DNA of 64,000 bases from Chrysemys picta bellii. Taxonomy: Eukaryota > Chordata > Testudines > Emydidae. Shown here piece by piece: positions 35,049 to 46,036 of the stretch. Position 1 is the stretch's first letter. Each line of letters starts with the position of its first letter. The DNA is taken from contig NC_088797.1 of the NCBI RefSeq assembly GCF_011386835.1, forward strand, positions 92,204,264 to 92,268,263. The letters are read 5' to 3'. The translations under genes were made by a program, and so were the position numbers. The notes under the pieces are model-generated. The model saw only the letters and a program-made list of their open reading frames with translations, ran no database searches and was not told the origin of the DNA.

Positions 35049-35640
35049 TTATGCACACCAGGTCCATGGTATTTGGGTGGCCTTGTTTAGTGAAGGTGGC
35101 TTTAATTTTATTTGCGTGTGCATTCCAGACTTTCTCTTTAGAGCATATTCTGTGGTATCTGAGTGCCTGGCTGTAGATAACAGATTTCTTGATGCATGTT
35201 GAGTTGTTGCTGGATCTGTGGAGGTGTGGAGATCTGAGAGTTTCTTGTATCTACTTGTTTTCAGGATTCCATTGTTCAAGCTGATTGTGGTGTTCCAGAT
35301 GTTGATATAGGAGTATTCTAGAGAGAATTTGGATGGATAGATAGTGTTGTGGTAGAAATCTGAGGGAGTTTAGGATATGTCTCCAGAGCATGAAAATGTC
35401 ATCGGTCTATCTTGGGTATATTGTTTTGTGTTTCATTTTGCCAGAAATTCTTCTTTGAGGTGGCCCATGAAGAGGTTGGCATATTGGGGAATCATCCTAG
35501 TAACAATGGCTGTTCCCATGGTTTGAACAAAGTGTTTAAGTATGAAGTTGTTGTAAGTAAGGATAAAATGAATGTTTGGCAATGTGTTTGGGGTGGATAT
35601 TCCAGCATAGTACATTTGACACAGGCACAAATGTGTAATT
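35049..35640 (-). pseudogene. Penelope-like element reverse transcriptase remnant
   Basis: On the minus strand, 35630 down to 35433 encodes YNNFILKHF, then TRMIPQYANLFMGHL and KEEFL. This corresponds to the Penelope-like reverse transcriptase block usually written N-F-F..., GTAMG-(T/S)-x-x-AP-x-x-ANLFMG. The catalytic-loop region beyond is eroded. Further along (35330-35049) it reads IWNTTISLNNGILKTSRYKK followed by SDLHTSTDP, fitting the 'FLDT.I...NG.L.T.LY.KPTD' block. Motif order is as in the family. Frame shifts and substitutions (TAIVTR for TAMGT) make it non-functional. The GIY-YIG endonuclease part is not seen. Confidence 0.75.
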
Positions 35641-36972
35641 TTACATTTAAAAAAATTAATAGCATTAATAAGAGTTCAAAACTCTCTAAATTACACACAG
35701 AATATGGTAAAAGTGAAAGTGCATGTGACTTAATTTTCTGAGTAAACAGAATGTAAAATCCAACTGTATAAACGCCAAGGAAACAATAAATGCTCACATA
35801 TGAAACCTGGAACAAAACAGTTAAATTCCTTCACTGCCTGCTACGATGGAGTGTGTTTTATAGGCCAGCATTTATTTCCACCCTCATGATCTTGAGAAAT
35901 GTACAGTAAAACTAACTCTCTTCATGGAAGACTGTTTTTTAGAGTATCTTGGTTGTGTATGATGTTACATGAGGGCCAGATCCACACAAATTAGCCACAG
36001 CCTTCCAAGCTACTGAAAGGCCAGCTGACTCAAGGACAAGCTGACTTACATCCAGGAAAAAGGTCAGTCTGCCAAGGACATCAAAAAAACTGAAGCTCTG
36101 CAATGGAGAGCTACAGAGCTGATTGGATGAGATCTCTGCTTCCTTTTGCCATAAGTATTCTGAATCAGACAAGTTGAGGTTCTCAGAAATATTTTAAAAT
36201 ACTTATTGCTGCTGTTTTTCATGTGTCTCTGCCTACAAAGGCAGGCTGCCTTATTTATCATAAATCCAGATATCTAGGCCTCTGAGGGGGAGGAAAATTC
36301 TAACTAAAATAGGTTTTCTATGCAAAATAGATACTTTTGGGGTCTGCTCTCTTAGGGTCTATCAGGGGTAGGAACAAGTGCTGGGATTCTCCCCTTTCCA
36401 GTGGTGTAAAACTACTGCTTTTGGTCTTGAGCTAACAGGCTTTAAATTTCACTTGTGCAGGGCTGAATAGTGTCCACATTGAACCTCAGTACAGAGTATT
36501 TGGGATACAAAGGAAAGATATATCTTTGATGTTTTTACCAAAAAAAAAAAAGAGAGAGAGAAGTGCAGCTGAGTCATGTGGTGCGCCTCCTGCCCCCCAA
36601 ATTAGTGCCCAGAGCAACCATCCTGATCTCCTGCCCCTAAGGCCAGTCCTGCCCCAAACCAACAGTTACATTATGATGTTCAGGGGGTTGTAATGCTGGA
36701 AATGATTAGTGGAGATGGATTTGTGGGCAGAACACAGTTTGGGGTAATCAGTTGCCTGATGAATGAAATGTAGTTCATGGATATCACTACTATGTTTCTT
36801 CATAATATCTTTCATATGAACCACTAGGAATAAGTGAGTACTGCAGTCCTTTGAGGTCATTTCTTCAATCTGAGATACTGGGAATTGTACAAGTGACTCA
36901 ATAATGATGATAAAGTTGGGTAAATATTTTGCCAAATTCCCACTTTTCCCATTATCTTTAGGAGTTTGTGTA
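35641..36972. other. Unassigned sequence with a poly-A/GA tract
   Basis: 36540-36560 is poly-A followed by (AG)n. The frames at 35939-36172, 36064-36261 and 36666-37019 have no family motif. No RNA gene was seen. Confidence 0.4.
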
Positions 36973-37575
36973 ACATAAGAACATAAGAAAGGCCGTACCA
37001 GGTCAGACCAAAGGTCCATCTAGCCCAGTATCCTGTCTACCGACAGTGGCCAATGCCAGGTGCCCCAGAGGGAGTGAACATAACAGGCAATGATCAAGTG
37101 ATCTCTCTCCTGCCATCCATCTCCACCCTCTGACAGACAGAGGCTAGGGACACCATTCCTTACCCGTCCTGGCTAATAGCCATTAATGGACTTAACCACC
37201 ATGAATTTATCCAGTTCTCTTTTAAACTCTGTTATAGTCCTAGCCTTCACAACCTCCTCAGGTAAGGAGTTCCACAAGTTGACTGTGTGCTGCGTGAAGA
37301 AGAACTTCCTTTCATTTGTTTTAAACCTGCTGCCTATTAATTTCATTTGATGACCCCTAGTTCTTGTATTATGGGAATAAGTAAATAACTTTTCCTTATC
37401 CACTTTCTCCACATCACTCATGATTTTATATACCTCTATCATATCTCCCCTTAGTCTCCTCTTTTCCAAGCTGAAGAGTCCTAGCCTCTTTAATCTCTCC
37501 TCATATGGGACCCGTTCCAAACCCTTAATCATTTTAGTTGCCCTTTTCTGAACCTTTTCTAGTGCCAGTATGTAC
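36973..37575 (-). mobile_element. CR1 LINE 3' portion, minus strand, with ORF2 C-terminus
   Basis: The 3' end at 36973 reads on the minus strand as ...CCTTTCTTATGTTCTTATG, a turtle CR1 terminus. 37532-37173 on the minus strand is still open for 119 codons and encodes the ORF2 C-terminus: [15 protein letters not shown] at the start, then [11 protein letters not shown] and [18 protein letters not shown], ending in a [11 protein letters not shown] block. This lies C-terminal to the reverse transcriptase. The copy is young enough to keep a clean frame but is 5' truncated at about 37575, so it is immobile. Confidence 0.9.
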
Positions 37576-38041
37576 TTTGTCTCAAACTTCCCCCTCCAGT
37601 CCTCAGTTGCTTATAGACAGCCATATAATTATAAGCTTAGTCCTTGGCATCTATTTCCCCTGTGTAAACAACGCAAAACCTAATTTCCATATCAACTGTA
37701 ACATGTCTGAGTCATTCCTTTCCTAAGGTGACACAAGGGCATTCTTGTATTGTTAATTATGAAGCATCTACAATTATTAAACAATTTTATGAGGAATCAA
37801 GATATGAACTTCATCATATAAATAATGTATTAATATTTTAATGTTCTGTTCTACGTCCAGACTTCTGCATTTGCATTCCAACACAGCTGTCTTTTTGATG
37901 CAGTATATGTTACCCGAAATTCTGTTGTACCCAGGTGGGCATGCTGACTTCCTGTTAACATTAATAGAAATTACTTCCCCATCATGTGGAAAGTAGACTT
38001 CTATGAGCACAACAGAAGTGTCCAAAGAGCAGCCAAAAGGC

Positions 38042-38335
38042 CAGATAAGAATGGCCATACTGGGTTAGACCAAAGGTCCATCTAGCCCAGTATCCTGTCT
38101 TCTGACGGTAACCAGTGCCAGGTGCCCCCAGAGGGAACGAACAGAACAGGTAATCATCAAGTGATCCGTCCCTTGTCGCCCATTCCAAGCTTCTGGCAAA
38201 CAGAGGCTAGGGACACCAACCCTGCTCATCCTAGCTAATAGCCATTGATGGACCTATCCTCCATGAACTTATCTAGTTCTTTTTTGAACCCTGGTATCGT
38301 CTTGTCCTCCACAACATCCTCTGGTTCTAAAATGT
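38042..38335 (-). mobile_element. CR1 LINE 3' end, minus strand
   Basis: AAGAATGGCCATACTGGGTT followed by AGACCAAAGGTCCATCTAGC and CCAGTATCCTGTCTTCTGAC marks the same 3' region as at 36973 from a slightly different subfamily. It is truncated within the last part of ORF2 (ATCTAGTTCTTTTTTGAACC). The 68-codon minus frame at 37982-38188 spans the 3' untranslated region and is not a gene. Confidence 0.85.
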
Positions 38336-38472
38336 AACCCACAGCTGGCTTCACCCTATAAGTGCAGGATAAGGGGGGAAAGTCCTAATCATTTGCAAGA
38401 CTTTATTTCTGAATTTTATACAAGCAACTTCAATTTAAATAATTAAGATTAAGTTCAAACAATTATTATAGG

Positions 38473-38500
38473 GTGTGTGTGTGTGTGTGTGTGTGTATAT
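38473..38500. repeat. (GT)n microsatellite
   Basis: About 13 GT units followed by ATAT. The tract abuts the left copy of the 245-bp direct repeat at 38502. Confidence 0.95.
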
Positions 38501-38501
38501 T

Positions 38502-38746
38502 CTTTACAAACTAATGTCATGTGAAGGTTGAGTTTGTCTTTGTTTTCTGCTGGATAATTTGATATATGTCTAATTTTTAGTCTAAAGAAGAACAATAAAA
38601 ATCTTGCTGTACTGAAAGGTTCAAAAACAATTTTCTTCTGGATAAATGTTCTTTTTGCATTGCCCTATTTTTTCTTATTGTAGTTTTAAACATATATTTT
38701 TATCCTTGGCCATTCATCATTTGAGCTTGCATTTTCCAATTCTTTT
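38502..38746 (+). repeat. 245-bp perfect direct repeat, left copy
   Basis: The interval CTTTACAAACTAATG...CCAATTCTTTT is identical, base for base as far as I can read, to 40995-41239, an offset of 2,493 bp. The left copy sits between a (GT)n and a (TA)n microsatellite. The interval itself resembles no transposon end. Confidence 0.9.
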
Positions 38747-38770
38747 ATATATATATATATATATATATAA
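38746..38770. repeat. (TA)n microsatellite
   Basis: About 12 TA units immediately follow the left copy of the 245-bp repeat. Confidence 0.95.
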
Positions 38771-39649
38771 ATGTATGCTGATATTTGTCAGAGTTCAGCA
38801 ACACCTTATATTTAAAGTTATCCAGAAAAGATGTTAAGAATGAAGCAGAGCAGGTTGGTGGCTGTTTATAAGAGTTATTTTTTGAATATGTAGCATTTTT
38901 AATAGAAAATATGCCTTTTGTGGAAATGAGTTCAAATTCCATTACATGTTGAGTCATATAATGAAATTTGAACTCAATATTTCCACAAGACTAGAACTCT
39001 GATTCAGCAAACTATAGCAGGACACATTTATTAACTCCACTGAAAGCACCTGATTTGAGTTTGGCCCAGACTATTTTGTGTATTTCTCCTGCAAGCTGTT
39101 TGGAAATAGGATTTTTATATGAATTAAATATTTTCTTATTTATTGCCACTTTTATCTACAACATGTCCTTGTTCATGCTGTAAAGTGGAGAAAATGTTTA
39201 TTATGATGGAGTATAATATTATACTTTTTCTAGTCCCTGTTTGAAACATTTGCTTTCCTCATCTTTATTTGCCTAATAGAGAGATCCAAAACTTCCTGCT
39301 ACTGAATGTGGTTATATCTTTTGACATAAGTGATGGCAGAATTAGCACCTCAAGTTTAATAGGAATTGCAAGCAAGTTGTATCATGTGTAAAACTGAGAA
39401 ATGTTAAATAGGTCTTACTTGTTAATACTAGCATCTAAAAGGTAAATTATCAAAGCAATGCATGGGGATTTGCCTATGCCTCTCCTCTGGATATAAATGA
39501 TAACCATGCAGCTTAACACCCCATGCACTGCTTTGAAAATTTAACCCTAAAAATAATACAAGGAAGTTTTTACTGAATTGTATGAATTATACTTAATAGA
39601 AAAGTTTCTCACTTTTCTAGATGCAATGATTCTTAATTCTGCAGTGATA
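38771..39649. other. AT-rich sequence between repeat copy and CR1
   Basis: No gene or named repeat was recognised. The segment is part of the 2.25 kb held between the two copies of the direct repeat. Confidence 0.4.
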
Positions 39650-40940
39650 AGTCCGTCACTGGCTATCTTCCATGAATTTATCTAGTTCCTTTTTTATCAC
39701 TGTTATAGTCTTGGCCTTCACAACATCCTCTGGCAAGGAGTTCCACAGGTTGTGCATTGTGTGAAAATATACTTACTTTTGTTTGTTTTAAATCTGTCTA
39801 TTAATTTCATTTGTTCTTATGTTATGAGGAGTAAATAACACTTCCTTATTTATTTATTTTCTACATGAGTCATGATTTTATAGACCTCTATTATATCCCC
39901 CCTTAGTTGACTCTTTTCCAAGCTGAAAAGTCCCAGTCTTATTAATCTCTTCTCATATGGCAGATGTTCCATACCCCTAATCGTTTTTGTTGCCCTTTTC
40001 TGAACCTTTTCCAATATATCTTTTTTGAGATGGGGCGACCACATTTGCATGCAGTATTCAAGATGTGGACGTACCATGGATGAATATAGGGGCAATACAA
40101 AATTTTTGTCTTATTATCTCTCTTTCTTAATGATGCCCAATGTTCTGTTTGCTTTTTTGACTGCCGCTGCACATAGAGTGGATGTTTTCACAGAACTACC
40201 CACAATGATTCCAACACCTTTCTTGAGTGATAACAGCTAATTTAGACCCCATCATTTTATATGTATAGTTGGGATTATGTTTTCCAATGTGCATTACTTT
40301 GCATTTATCAACATTGAATTTCATCTGCCATTTTGTTGCCCAGTCACCCAGTTTTGAGAAATCCTTTTGTAGCTCTTCGTAGTCTGCCTCGGACTTAACT
40401 ATCTTGAGTAGTTTTATATCATCTGCAAATTTTTCCACCTCACTGTTTACCCCTTTTTCCAGATCATTTATAAATATGTTAAATCGGACTGGGCCCAGTA
40501 CAGACCCCTGGGGGATACCACTATTTACATTTCCATTCTGAAAACTGACCGTTTATTCCTACCCTTTGTTTCCTATCTTTTAGCCAGTTATCAATCCATA
40601 AGAGGACCTTCCCTGATACCGCATGACAGCTTATTTTGCTTAAGAGCCTTTGGTAAGGGACCTCGTGAAAGGCTTTCTGAAAATCAAAGTACGCTATATC
40701 CACTGGATCCCCCTTGTCCACATGCTTGTTCACCCCCTCAAAGGATTCTAGTGGATTGGTGAGACATGATTTCACTTTACAAAAACAATATTGCCTCTTC
40801 CCCAACAAATTATGTTCATCTATGTGTCTGACAATTTTGTTCTTTATTATAGTTTCAACCAGTTTGCCTGGTACTGAAGTCAGGTTTCTTAGAAATAGAA
40901 GAATCTGTGGTTTGCTTTCTAACAACTGATTCTAAACCTG
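39650..40940 (-). pseudogene. CR1 LINE ORF2 reverse transcriptase fragment, minus strand
   Basis: This is the longest CR1 in the window. From 40925 to 40521 on the minus strand the frame encodes TSVPGKLVETIIKNKIV, then VDKGDPVDIAYFDFQKAF (first catalytic Asp region) and LLWIDNWLKDRKQRV. At 40438-40196 it encodes KFADDIKLL, carrying the catalytic Asp pair (A-x-DD type), then WQMKFNVDKCKVMHIG. At 40095-39850 it encodes [15 protein letters not shown] and the [20 protein letters not shown] block. Frame shifts separate these parts. The endonuclease half is missing and, unusually, so is the 3' untranslated end, suggesting a deletion on the left side. Confidence 0.9.
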
Positions 40941-40994
40941 CTGCTGAGCATAGAGTAGACTTGGCATTGGATTAATGAACTTGTAGCTTATTTA

Positions 40995-41239
40995 CTTTAC
41001 AAACTAATGTCATGTGAAGGTTGAGTTTGTCTTTGTTTTCTGCTGGATAATTTGATATATGTCTAATTTTTAGTCTAAAGAAGAACAATAAAAATCTTGC
41101 TGTACTGAAAGGTTCAAAAACAATTTTCTTCTGGATAAATGTTCTTTTTGCATTGCCCTATTTTTTCTTATTGTAGTTTTAAACATATATTTTTATCCTT
41201 GGCCATTCATCATTTGAGCTTGCATTTTCCAATTCTTTT
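40995..41239 (+). repeat. 245-bp perfect direct repeat, right copy
   Basis: This is identical to 38502-38746. Here it is preceded by AGCTTATTTA and followed by CAGATATCTAAGC, without microsatellites. The two copies enclose the CR1 reverse transcriptase fragment. Confidence 0.9.
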
Positions 41240-41985
41240 CAGATATCTAAGCTTATTCTTGACCCAACAAATTACATGCTCTTGTGGTTCTAACCTTTCT
41301 TCATTTTTATTATTTTTAAGTTAAAAATCTATATTCTACATCTTATAATACACGTGTTTCTCTCTCTCTCTCTCTCAGTTGCTTCCTCATAACATTTCTC
41401 AAGTGTACAGCCTTTCCCAAGGAAAAACAAAAAAGGTTAATGAAATAGACTGAACAGTAACAGAAAGTGTTTCCCATGAGTTAAAACAGTTCTCCAGGTA
41501 TGCTGTTCCAGGTATTACAATTCTTGCCTTTGAACAAATTCAATGTTTATATGTGTTCCGCCTTTTAAAGCCTCTAAGTGTCAGTTGTTCTTATGTCGGC
41601 TTAAAAGTTTAAAGATTAGTAATTTGTGCTTTAAAGTCTCACAAATCTGCAAACTAGTTTGAGGTTTGCCCATCACTAATATTAGCTCTTCATAAATGCA
41701 TATTTTCAATGGGTAAAGAATTTTGATTTATTTCGGATATACTCATAATACTAGTCTGCCTAAAGGATTGCTGCCAAATTAGCTCCCATAATTCAGTGCT
41801 CCAGACAGTGACCTGAAGGAGAACCTACTGTCAAGCTACTTTCAAGTGCCACTTAACTGTTGGTACAGGTATTTTATACCTTTTACAATTTTTTTCACTT
41901 TTTTCTTAGTTGACAGATGCACTACAGATATGTTTACATATTTGTTGAGACAGGATATTTTAGGCTGAAATTTTCTTATTCATTT
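41240..41985. other. Unassigned sequence with a (TC)n tract
   Basis: A (TC)n run lies at 41359-41376. No gene was recognised. Confidence 0.4.
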
Positions 41986-42625
41986 CTTAAGAACATAAGA
42001 GTGGCTATACTGGGTCAAACCAATCATCCATCTAGCCTTGTATCTTGTCTTCTGATAGTGGCCAGTGCCAGAGGCTTCAAAGGGAATGAATAGGGCAATC
42101 ATCAGGTGATCCATTCCCTGTCGTCCAGTCCCAACATCTGGCACTCAGAGGCTTAGGGACACCCAGAGCACGGGGTTGTATACCTGACCATCTTGGTAAA
42201 TAGCAGTCGATAGACCTATCCACCAGGAACTTACCTAATTCTTTTTTGAACACAGTTATACTTTTGGCCTTCACAATATCCCCGGCATCGAGTTCCACAG
42301 GTTGACTGTGCGTTGTGTGAAGTACTTCCTTCTGATTGTTTTAAACTTGCTGCCTATTAATTTCATTGGGTGACTCCTGATTATTGTGTTATGTGAAGAG
42401 GTAAATAACACTTTTTCTCCATGCCATTAATGATTTTAGAGAGTCCCTTATCATATTCCCCCTTCATGGTCCCTTTTCCAAGCTGAATAGTCCTAGCCTT
42501 TTTAATCTCTCCTCATATGGAAGCTGTTCCATACGCTTAATTTTTGTTGCCCTTCTCTGTACCTTTTCCATTTCTAATATACCATTTTTGAGATGAGGTG
42601 ACCAGAACTGCACACAATTCTTGTT
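41986..42625 (-). mobile_element. CR1 LINE 3' portion, minus strand, older copy
   Basis: It starts with TTAAGAACATAAGAGTGGCT (3' terminus read in reverse) and continues through CATCTAGCC..GTATC.TGTCTTCTG to the ORF2 C-terminal region, where TCCACAGGTTGACTGTGCG and AGCTGAATAGTCCTAGCC mark the LWNSLP and LFSLE blocks. Stops are frequent, so it is more eroded than the copy at 36973. Confidence 0.85.
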
Positions 42626-44259
42626 GAATAATAAAGTTAGCTAAACACAAACTTGTTTACCATCTGCACATCTAGCAAGCCCACACTTGCCATGTTTTTA
42701 GCCTTTTAGTAACATAGTCACTTTCAAAATTTGCCAGTTTCCTTGTTCTTCACATACCAAGGCAGGGCAGGGTAGAGAAATGGTTACTAGAGCTTATTAT
42801 GAAACATAATTAATATATGGTTTGTCAATCAGTGAAGTATTAAATTGTGGTCCATAATTGTAAAAGGTGCATAATTTTTGGTACTTTATACTGTAATACT
42901 TATGGTGTTTGCAAATTGCTTGCAGAAAACATTTAAAAATCATCTGTATATTCAGTGTTTGGAAATGTGAATACTGCATTTTTTAAAAGCAAAACTCTAG
43001 CATTTAGGTGCACAGAAAAACACCACCGCCAAATCAAAAAAGTATTCTTCCGCCTCCCCTCCCTACCAACCCACAAAGGGCTAGATCCATAACTGCTGTA
43101 AATTGGCTGGCTTTGTTGAATTAAAAGGAATTAGTTCCATCGGTGATGAATTTGGCCCACCTTGTCTTATAGTCCTGCAATAGGTGATTTGATGTGGTAT
43201 TACAGGAAAAACATTGGCTGCCATTCAAAGAAGGTGATTAGAACCTTTATAGCTAGGATATGTGGGCTTGATAAAGTATAATGTAATGTGTAGTTAAAAT
43301 TGCCGCTACTTAATGCTACTAATGCGATAAACACCAATTGACTTTAATTTGCTAGTAAAAATGGAAATGTTACAGTATCCCTAAACAGAAGCAGTTATAC
43401 TGTAATAAAACCAGTAGTTAGCCCTCTATTCCTTTTTTTTAAAAAAGTTTGGATAACCATTGGTTAAAAATATATCCTCAGTTTCATGCAGTATTAGTAA
43501 TTTAACATTCAATACAAACCACAAAAGACTATTACCACTGTAGCTTCTAATAACTGTACCTACGAGGAAGGAGCAACAGTATGGCATATATATATATATA
43601 TATATTTATAAATATAAGGCTGCCAAGGACATTTTAAAGATCTTTTAGTTTATTTGTTCTTGCTTCAAGCAGGAACTTATTTTCTTCCATTGGTCCCCAA
43701 CTGTAATAGCAGGATGTGGTTAGTACAACTATATGACCTCATGTTTCTTAATCATGAGAATGGTATTTCCAGTAACCAGGCTCTTCCAGGAGGCAGTATT
43801 AGTAAGCTATCTGATGTAGTGTTTGCAGTCATGCCAGAATGAAAATGTTGGCATGTCAGACCAGGATGCCAACAATAAATTTATAGAATAGCATAGCAAC
43901 AAGAAAGCTGTTAATTTTGGAGAAACATTTAAAAATAAGATGATTGATCATACAATTGTCTTGTTCATAGATACGCTCAATGGTTGAGTAAAATTTTTTG
44001 GAAGTGATAGGAAGACCTGTGATAATTTGTAAAACCATATATATAATGTTTTGTGAGGACTTACTGGAAAAGAAGCAGCACAATTCTACCTTTAAATTGC
44101 AAACCAAGAATCATGGTCCTGCCATTGCTGTACAGGCAAATCTCACTGACTTGCACGGAAATTCCTCATGCAGGATGAAGGCATGTGTATTACTCTTTCA
44201 GGTTTAATTCTATTACCTTAATTACACCATGGCTGTGATTTCATGAACATTACCTCAGT
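42626..44259. other. AT-rich sequence with a (TA)n tract
   Basis: (TA)n lies at 43586-43605. 43082-43165 is a compact copy of the old palindromic repeat that starts GGGCTAGATCC and ends GAATTTGGCCC. No gene was recognised. The frames at 43654-43842, 43856-44107 and 43998-44207 are short and unsupported. Confidence 0.4.
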
Positions 44260-44750
44260 CAGTGTTTCCCAAAGTGTAGGGCATGCCCTGCTGGAAGAGG
44301 GGTGAGAACAGATTTCTCATTTATTCTCCAAGGTGTCAACTTTCTTTCTCTTAAAAAAATAAAAATAAAGAGAATGTAAAGTTCTTATGGTTGCTAAGAA
44401 CCTTGGAAATGTGGCTAATATAACTGATGCGGAGATGTCTGTCTGAGTTTGCAGAAAGCCTGAAACAATAGATCTGAGGTGAAAGCTGGTACTTGTAAAG
44501 GCAACGTTGTGAACTACTTCACTGCTCCTGAAAGAATGTTAAAAAGCAGAGGACGTGTCACAATATGAAGAACTACATTAGTGCTTCCCAAAGTGAAGGG
44601 GGGTAAAGAGATCTAGCTTTGGGTGGCATGGAAGATGTATGAATTAAGATATGTAAACCTTTCATAAAACATGGTGGGGTTACAGGTGTGAGCATGAAGA
44701 TTTCATTTGCCTGAAGTGAGGAACAGCTTTCAAAAGTTTGGGAAACACTG
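44260..44750. mobile_element. Probable hAT transposon with internal terminus-like copy
   Basis: It begins CAGTGTTTCCCAAAG and ends GTTTGGGAAACACTG, a 14-base inverted match. A third terminus-like sequence, AGTGCTTCCCAAAGTG, occurs internally at about 44580. The flanks ACCTCAGT and ACCTAGAC are not a clean 8-bp duplication, so the copy is old or rearranged. Confidence 0.65.
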
Positions 44751-44867
44751 ACCTAGACACAGTATGTTAGCAGAGGAAACTCCACTGCTATGTCTGAATG
44801 CATATGAATGTGAGAGAATGTCTCCTCAAATGTTACAAGGAAAACTCTAAGGACTGATTTCCGAGCG

Positions 44868-44952
44868 GTAGCCATGTTAGTCTATATCAGCAAAAACAAC
44901 GAGGCGTACTTGTGGCACCTTAGAGACTAACCAATTTATTTGGGCATAAGCC
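44868..44952 (+). mobile_element. tRNA-derived SINE, 3' truncated
   Basis: GCGGTAGCCATGTTAGTCTA followed by TATCAGCAAAAACAACGAGG and GTACTTGTGGCACCTTAGAG is the head and proximal body of the same SINE family as at 27333 and 34111, in plus orientation. It breaks off after GGGCATAAGC, where the other two copies continue to a fold-back. Confidence 0.85.
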
Positions 44953-45339
44953 TGCGGTTAATCTACAGGTTAGTGCGAGGCACACTGTAACCCTCCAAGC
45001 ATCTCCCTGGAGTGTCCAGCCCCTGCTTCACTGGACACGCATGATATTACAGATTTTCTGCTTCCAAAGAAACAGTACACCTCAGATCACCCGTCCTCTT
45101 AACTATGTTTATAGTGAATAGTATACGTTTATTTAACAAAGAATAGAGATTTCAGTGATAGCAAGTAGAAACAAAGGGTTACATATGAAATAAAAGCATA
45201 ACATGCTTCTAGAGCCTATATTTAATTAACTAGATATTCTCATGTCTTGCATAGTTTGGCTGAAATCCTTGTGTAACCCACAAACCTCCTGGGTGTGGTA
45301 TTCTGGCCCCCCTAGTGGCACCGAGATGACTTAGAGACT
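44953..45339. other. Unassigned sequence
   Basis: No feature was recognised. Confidence 0.3.
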
Positions 45340-45475
45340 AATGAGTCTGCTACAGCCTTGGCTGGGGCGCAATAGCTTTTGGCTTATGCAGTAGAGGCTC
45401 ATGCACTAAACTCCAGAGGTTTCCAGGTTTGATCCTGCCCGCCAATGACTGGGATCTGTCGGCGTTCCACTTGCA
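45340..45475 (+). mobile_element. tRNA-like SINE fragment
   Basis: TGCAGTAGAGGCTCATGCAC (about 45387-45406) and GGTTTGATCC (45426-45435) are spaced like RNA polymerase III boxes A and B. The tail GATCTGTCGGCGTTCC resembles a dispersed repeat. No intact tRNA fold is apparent, so it is not called a tRNA gene. Confidence 0.45.
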
Positions 45476-45714
45476 GCACTTTACAGCAAAGTTCGGCCGT
45501 GTTTTTCTTTTCATGAGACACATGTCATCAGCTTGACTCCTAGGTCAAGGATTTAGTATTTTTTTGCCCTCCAACATATACCAGTCCCATCCTTTGTCTT
45601 TATTCATAAACAGGATACTTACTGCTATTTGTTTCATCTTGAAGGTTTCACAATCTTTCATTTGCTACTGGTTTCATATGCAAATAGGCATATAGTATGA
45701 GGCATACTATACAT

Positions 45715-46028
45715 CAGGGGTCGGCAACCTTTGGCATGTGGCTTGCCAGGGTAAGCACCCTGGAGGGCCGGGTCGGTTAGTTTACCTGCCGCGTCCGCAG
45801 GTTCGGTGGATTGCGGCTCCCACTGGCTGTGGTTTGCCATCCCAGGCCAATGGGGTGGCGGGAAGCGGCAGCCAGCACATCCCTCAGCCCGCGCCGCTTC
45901 CTGCCACCCCCATTGGCCAGTGGGAGCCACGATCTGCTGAACCTGTGGACGCTGCAGGTAAACAAATCAGCCCGGCCCTCCAGGGTGCTTACCCTGGCGA
46001 GCCGCATGCCAAAGGTTGCTGACCCCTG
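45715..46028. mobile_element. Palindromic hAT MITE, complete
   Basis: It starts CAGGGGTCGGCAACCTTTGG and ends CCAAAGGTTGCTGACCCCTG. The inverted arms extend for more than 100 bp, making most of the 314-bp element a hairpin. The perfect 8-bp duplication CTATACAT flanks it (45707-45714 and 46029-46036). Frames on both strands (45658-46038) mirror each other because of the palindrome and are not genes. The half copy at 18371-18509 is the same family. Confidence 0.93.
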
Positions 46029-46036
46029 CTATACAT

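Noticed and set aside
38646..41324. Two near-identical small plus-strand frames (38646 and 41139)
   Set aside because: They are identical only because they lie in the 245-bp direct repeat. The sequence has no coding signature.
45387..45435. tRNA gene
   Set aside because: Internal promoter boxes look right, but the acceptor stem does not pair and the flanks are SINE-like.
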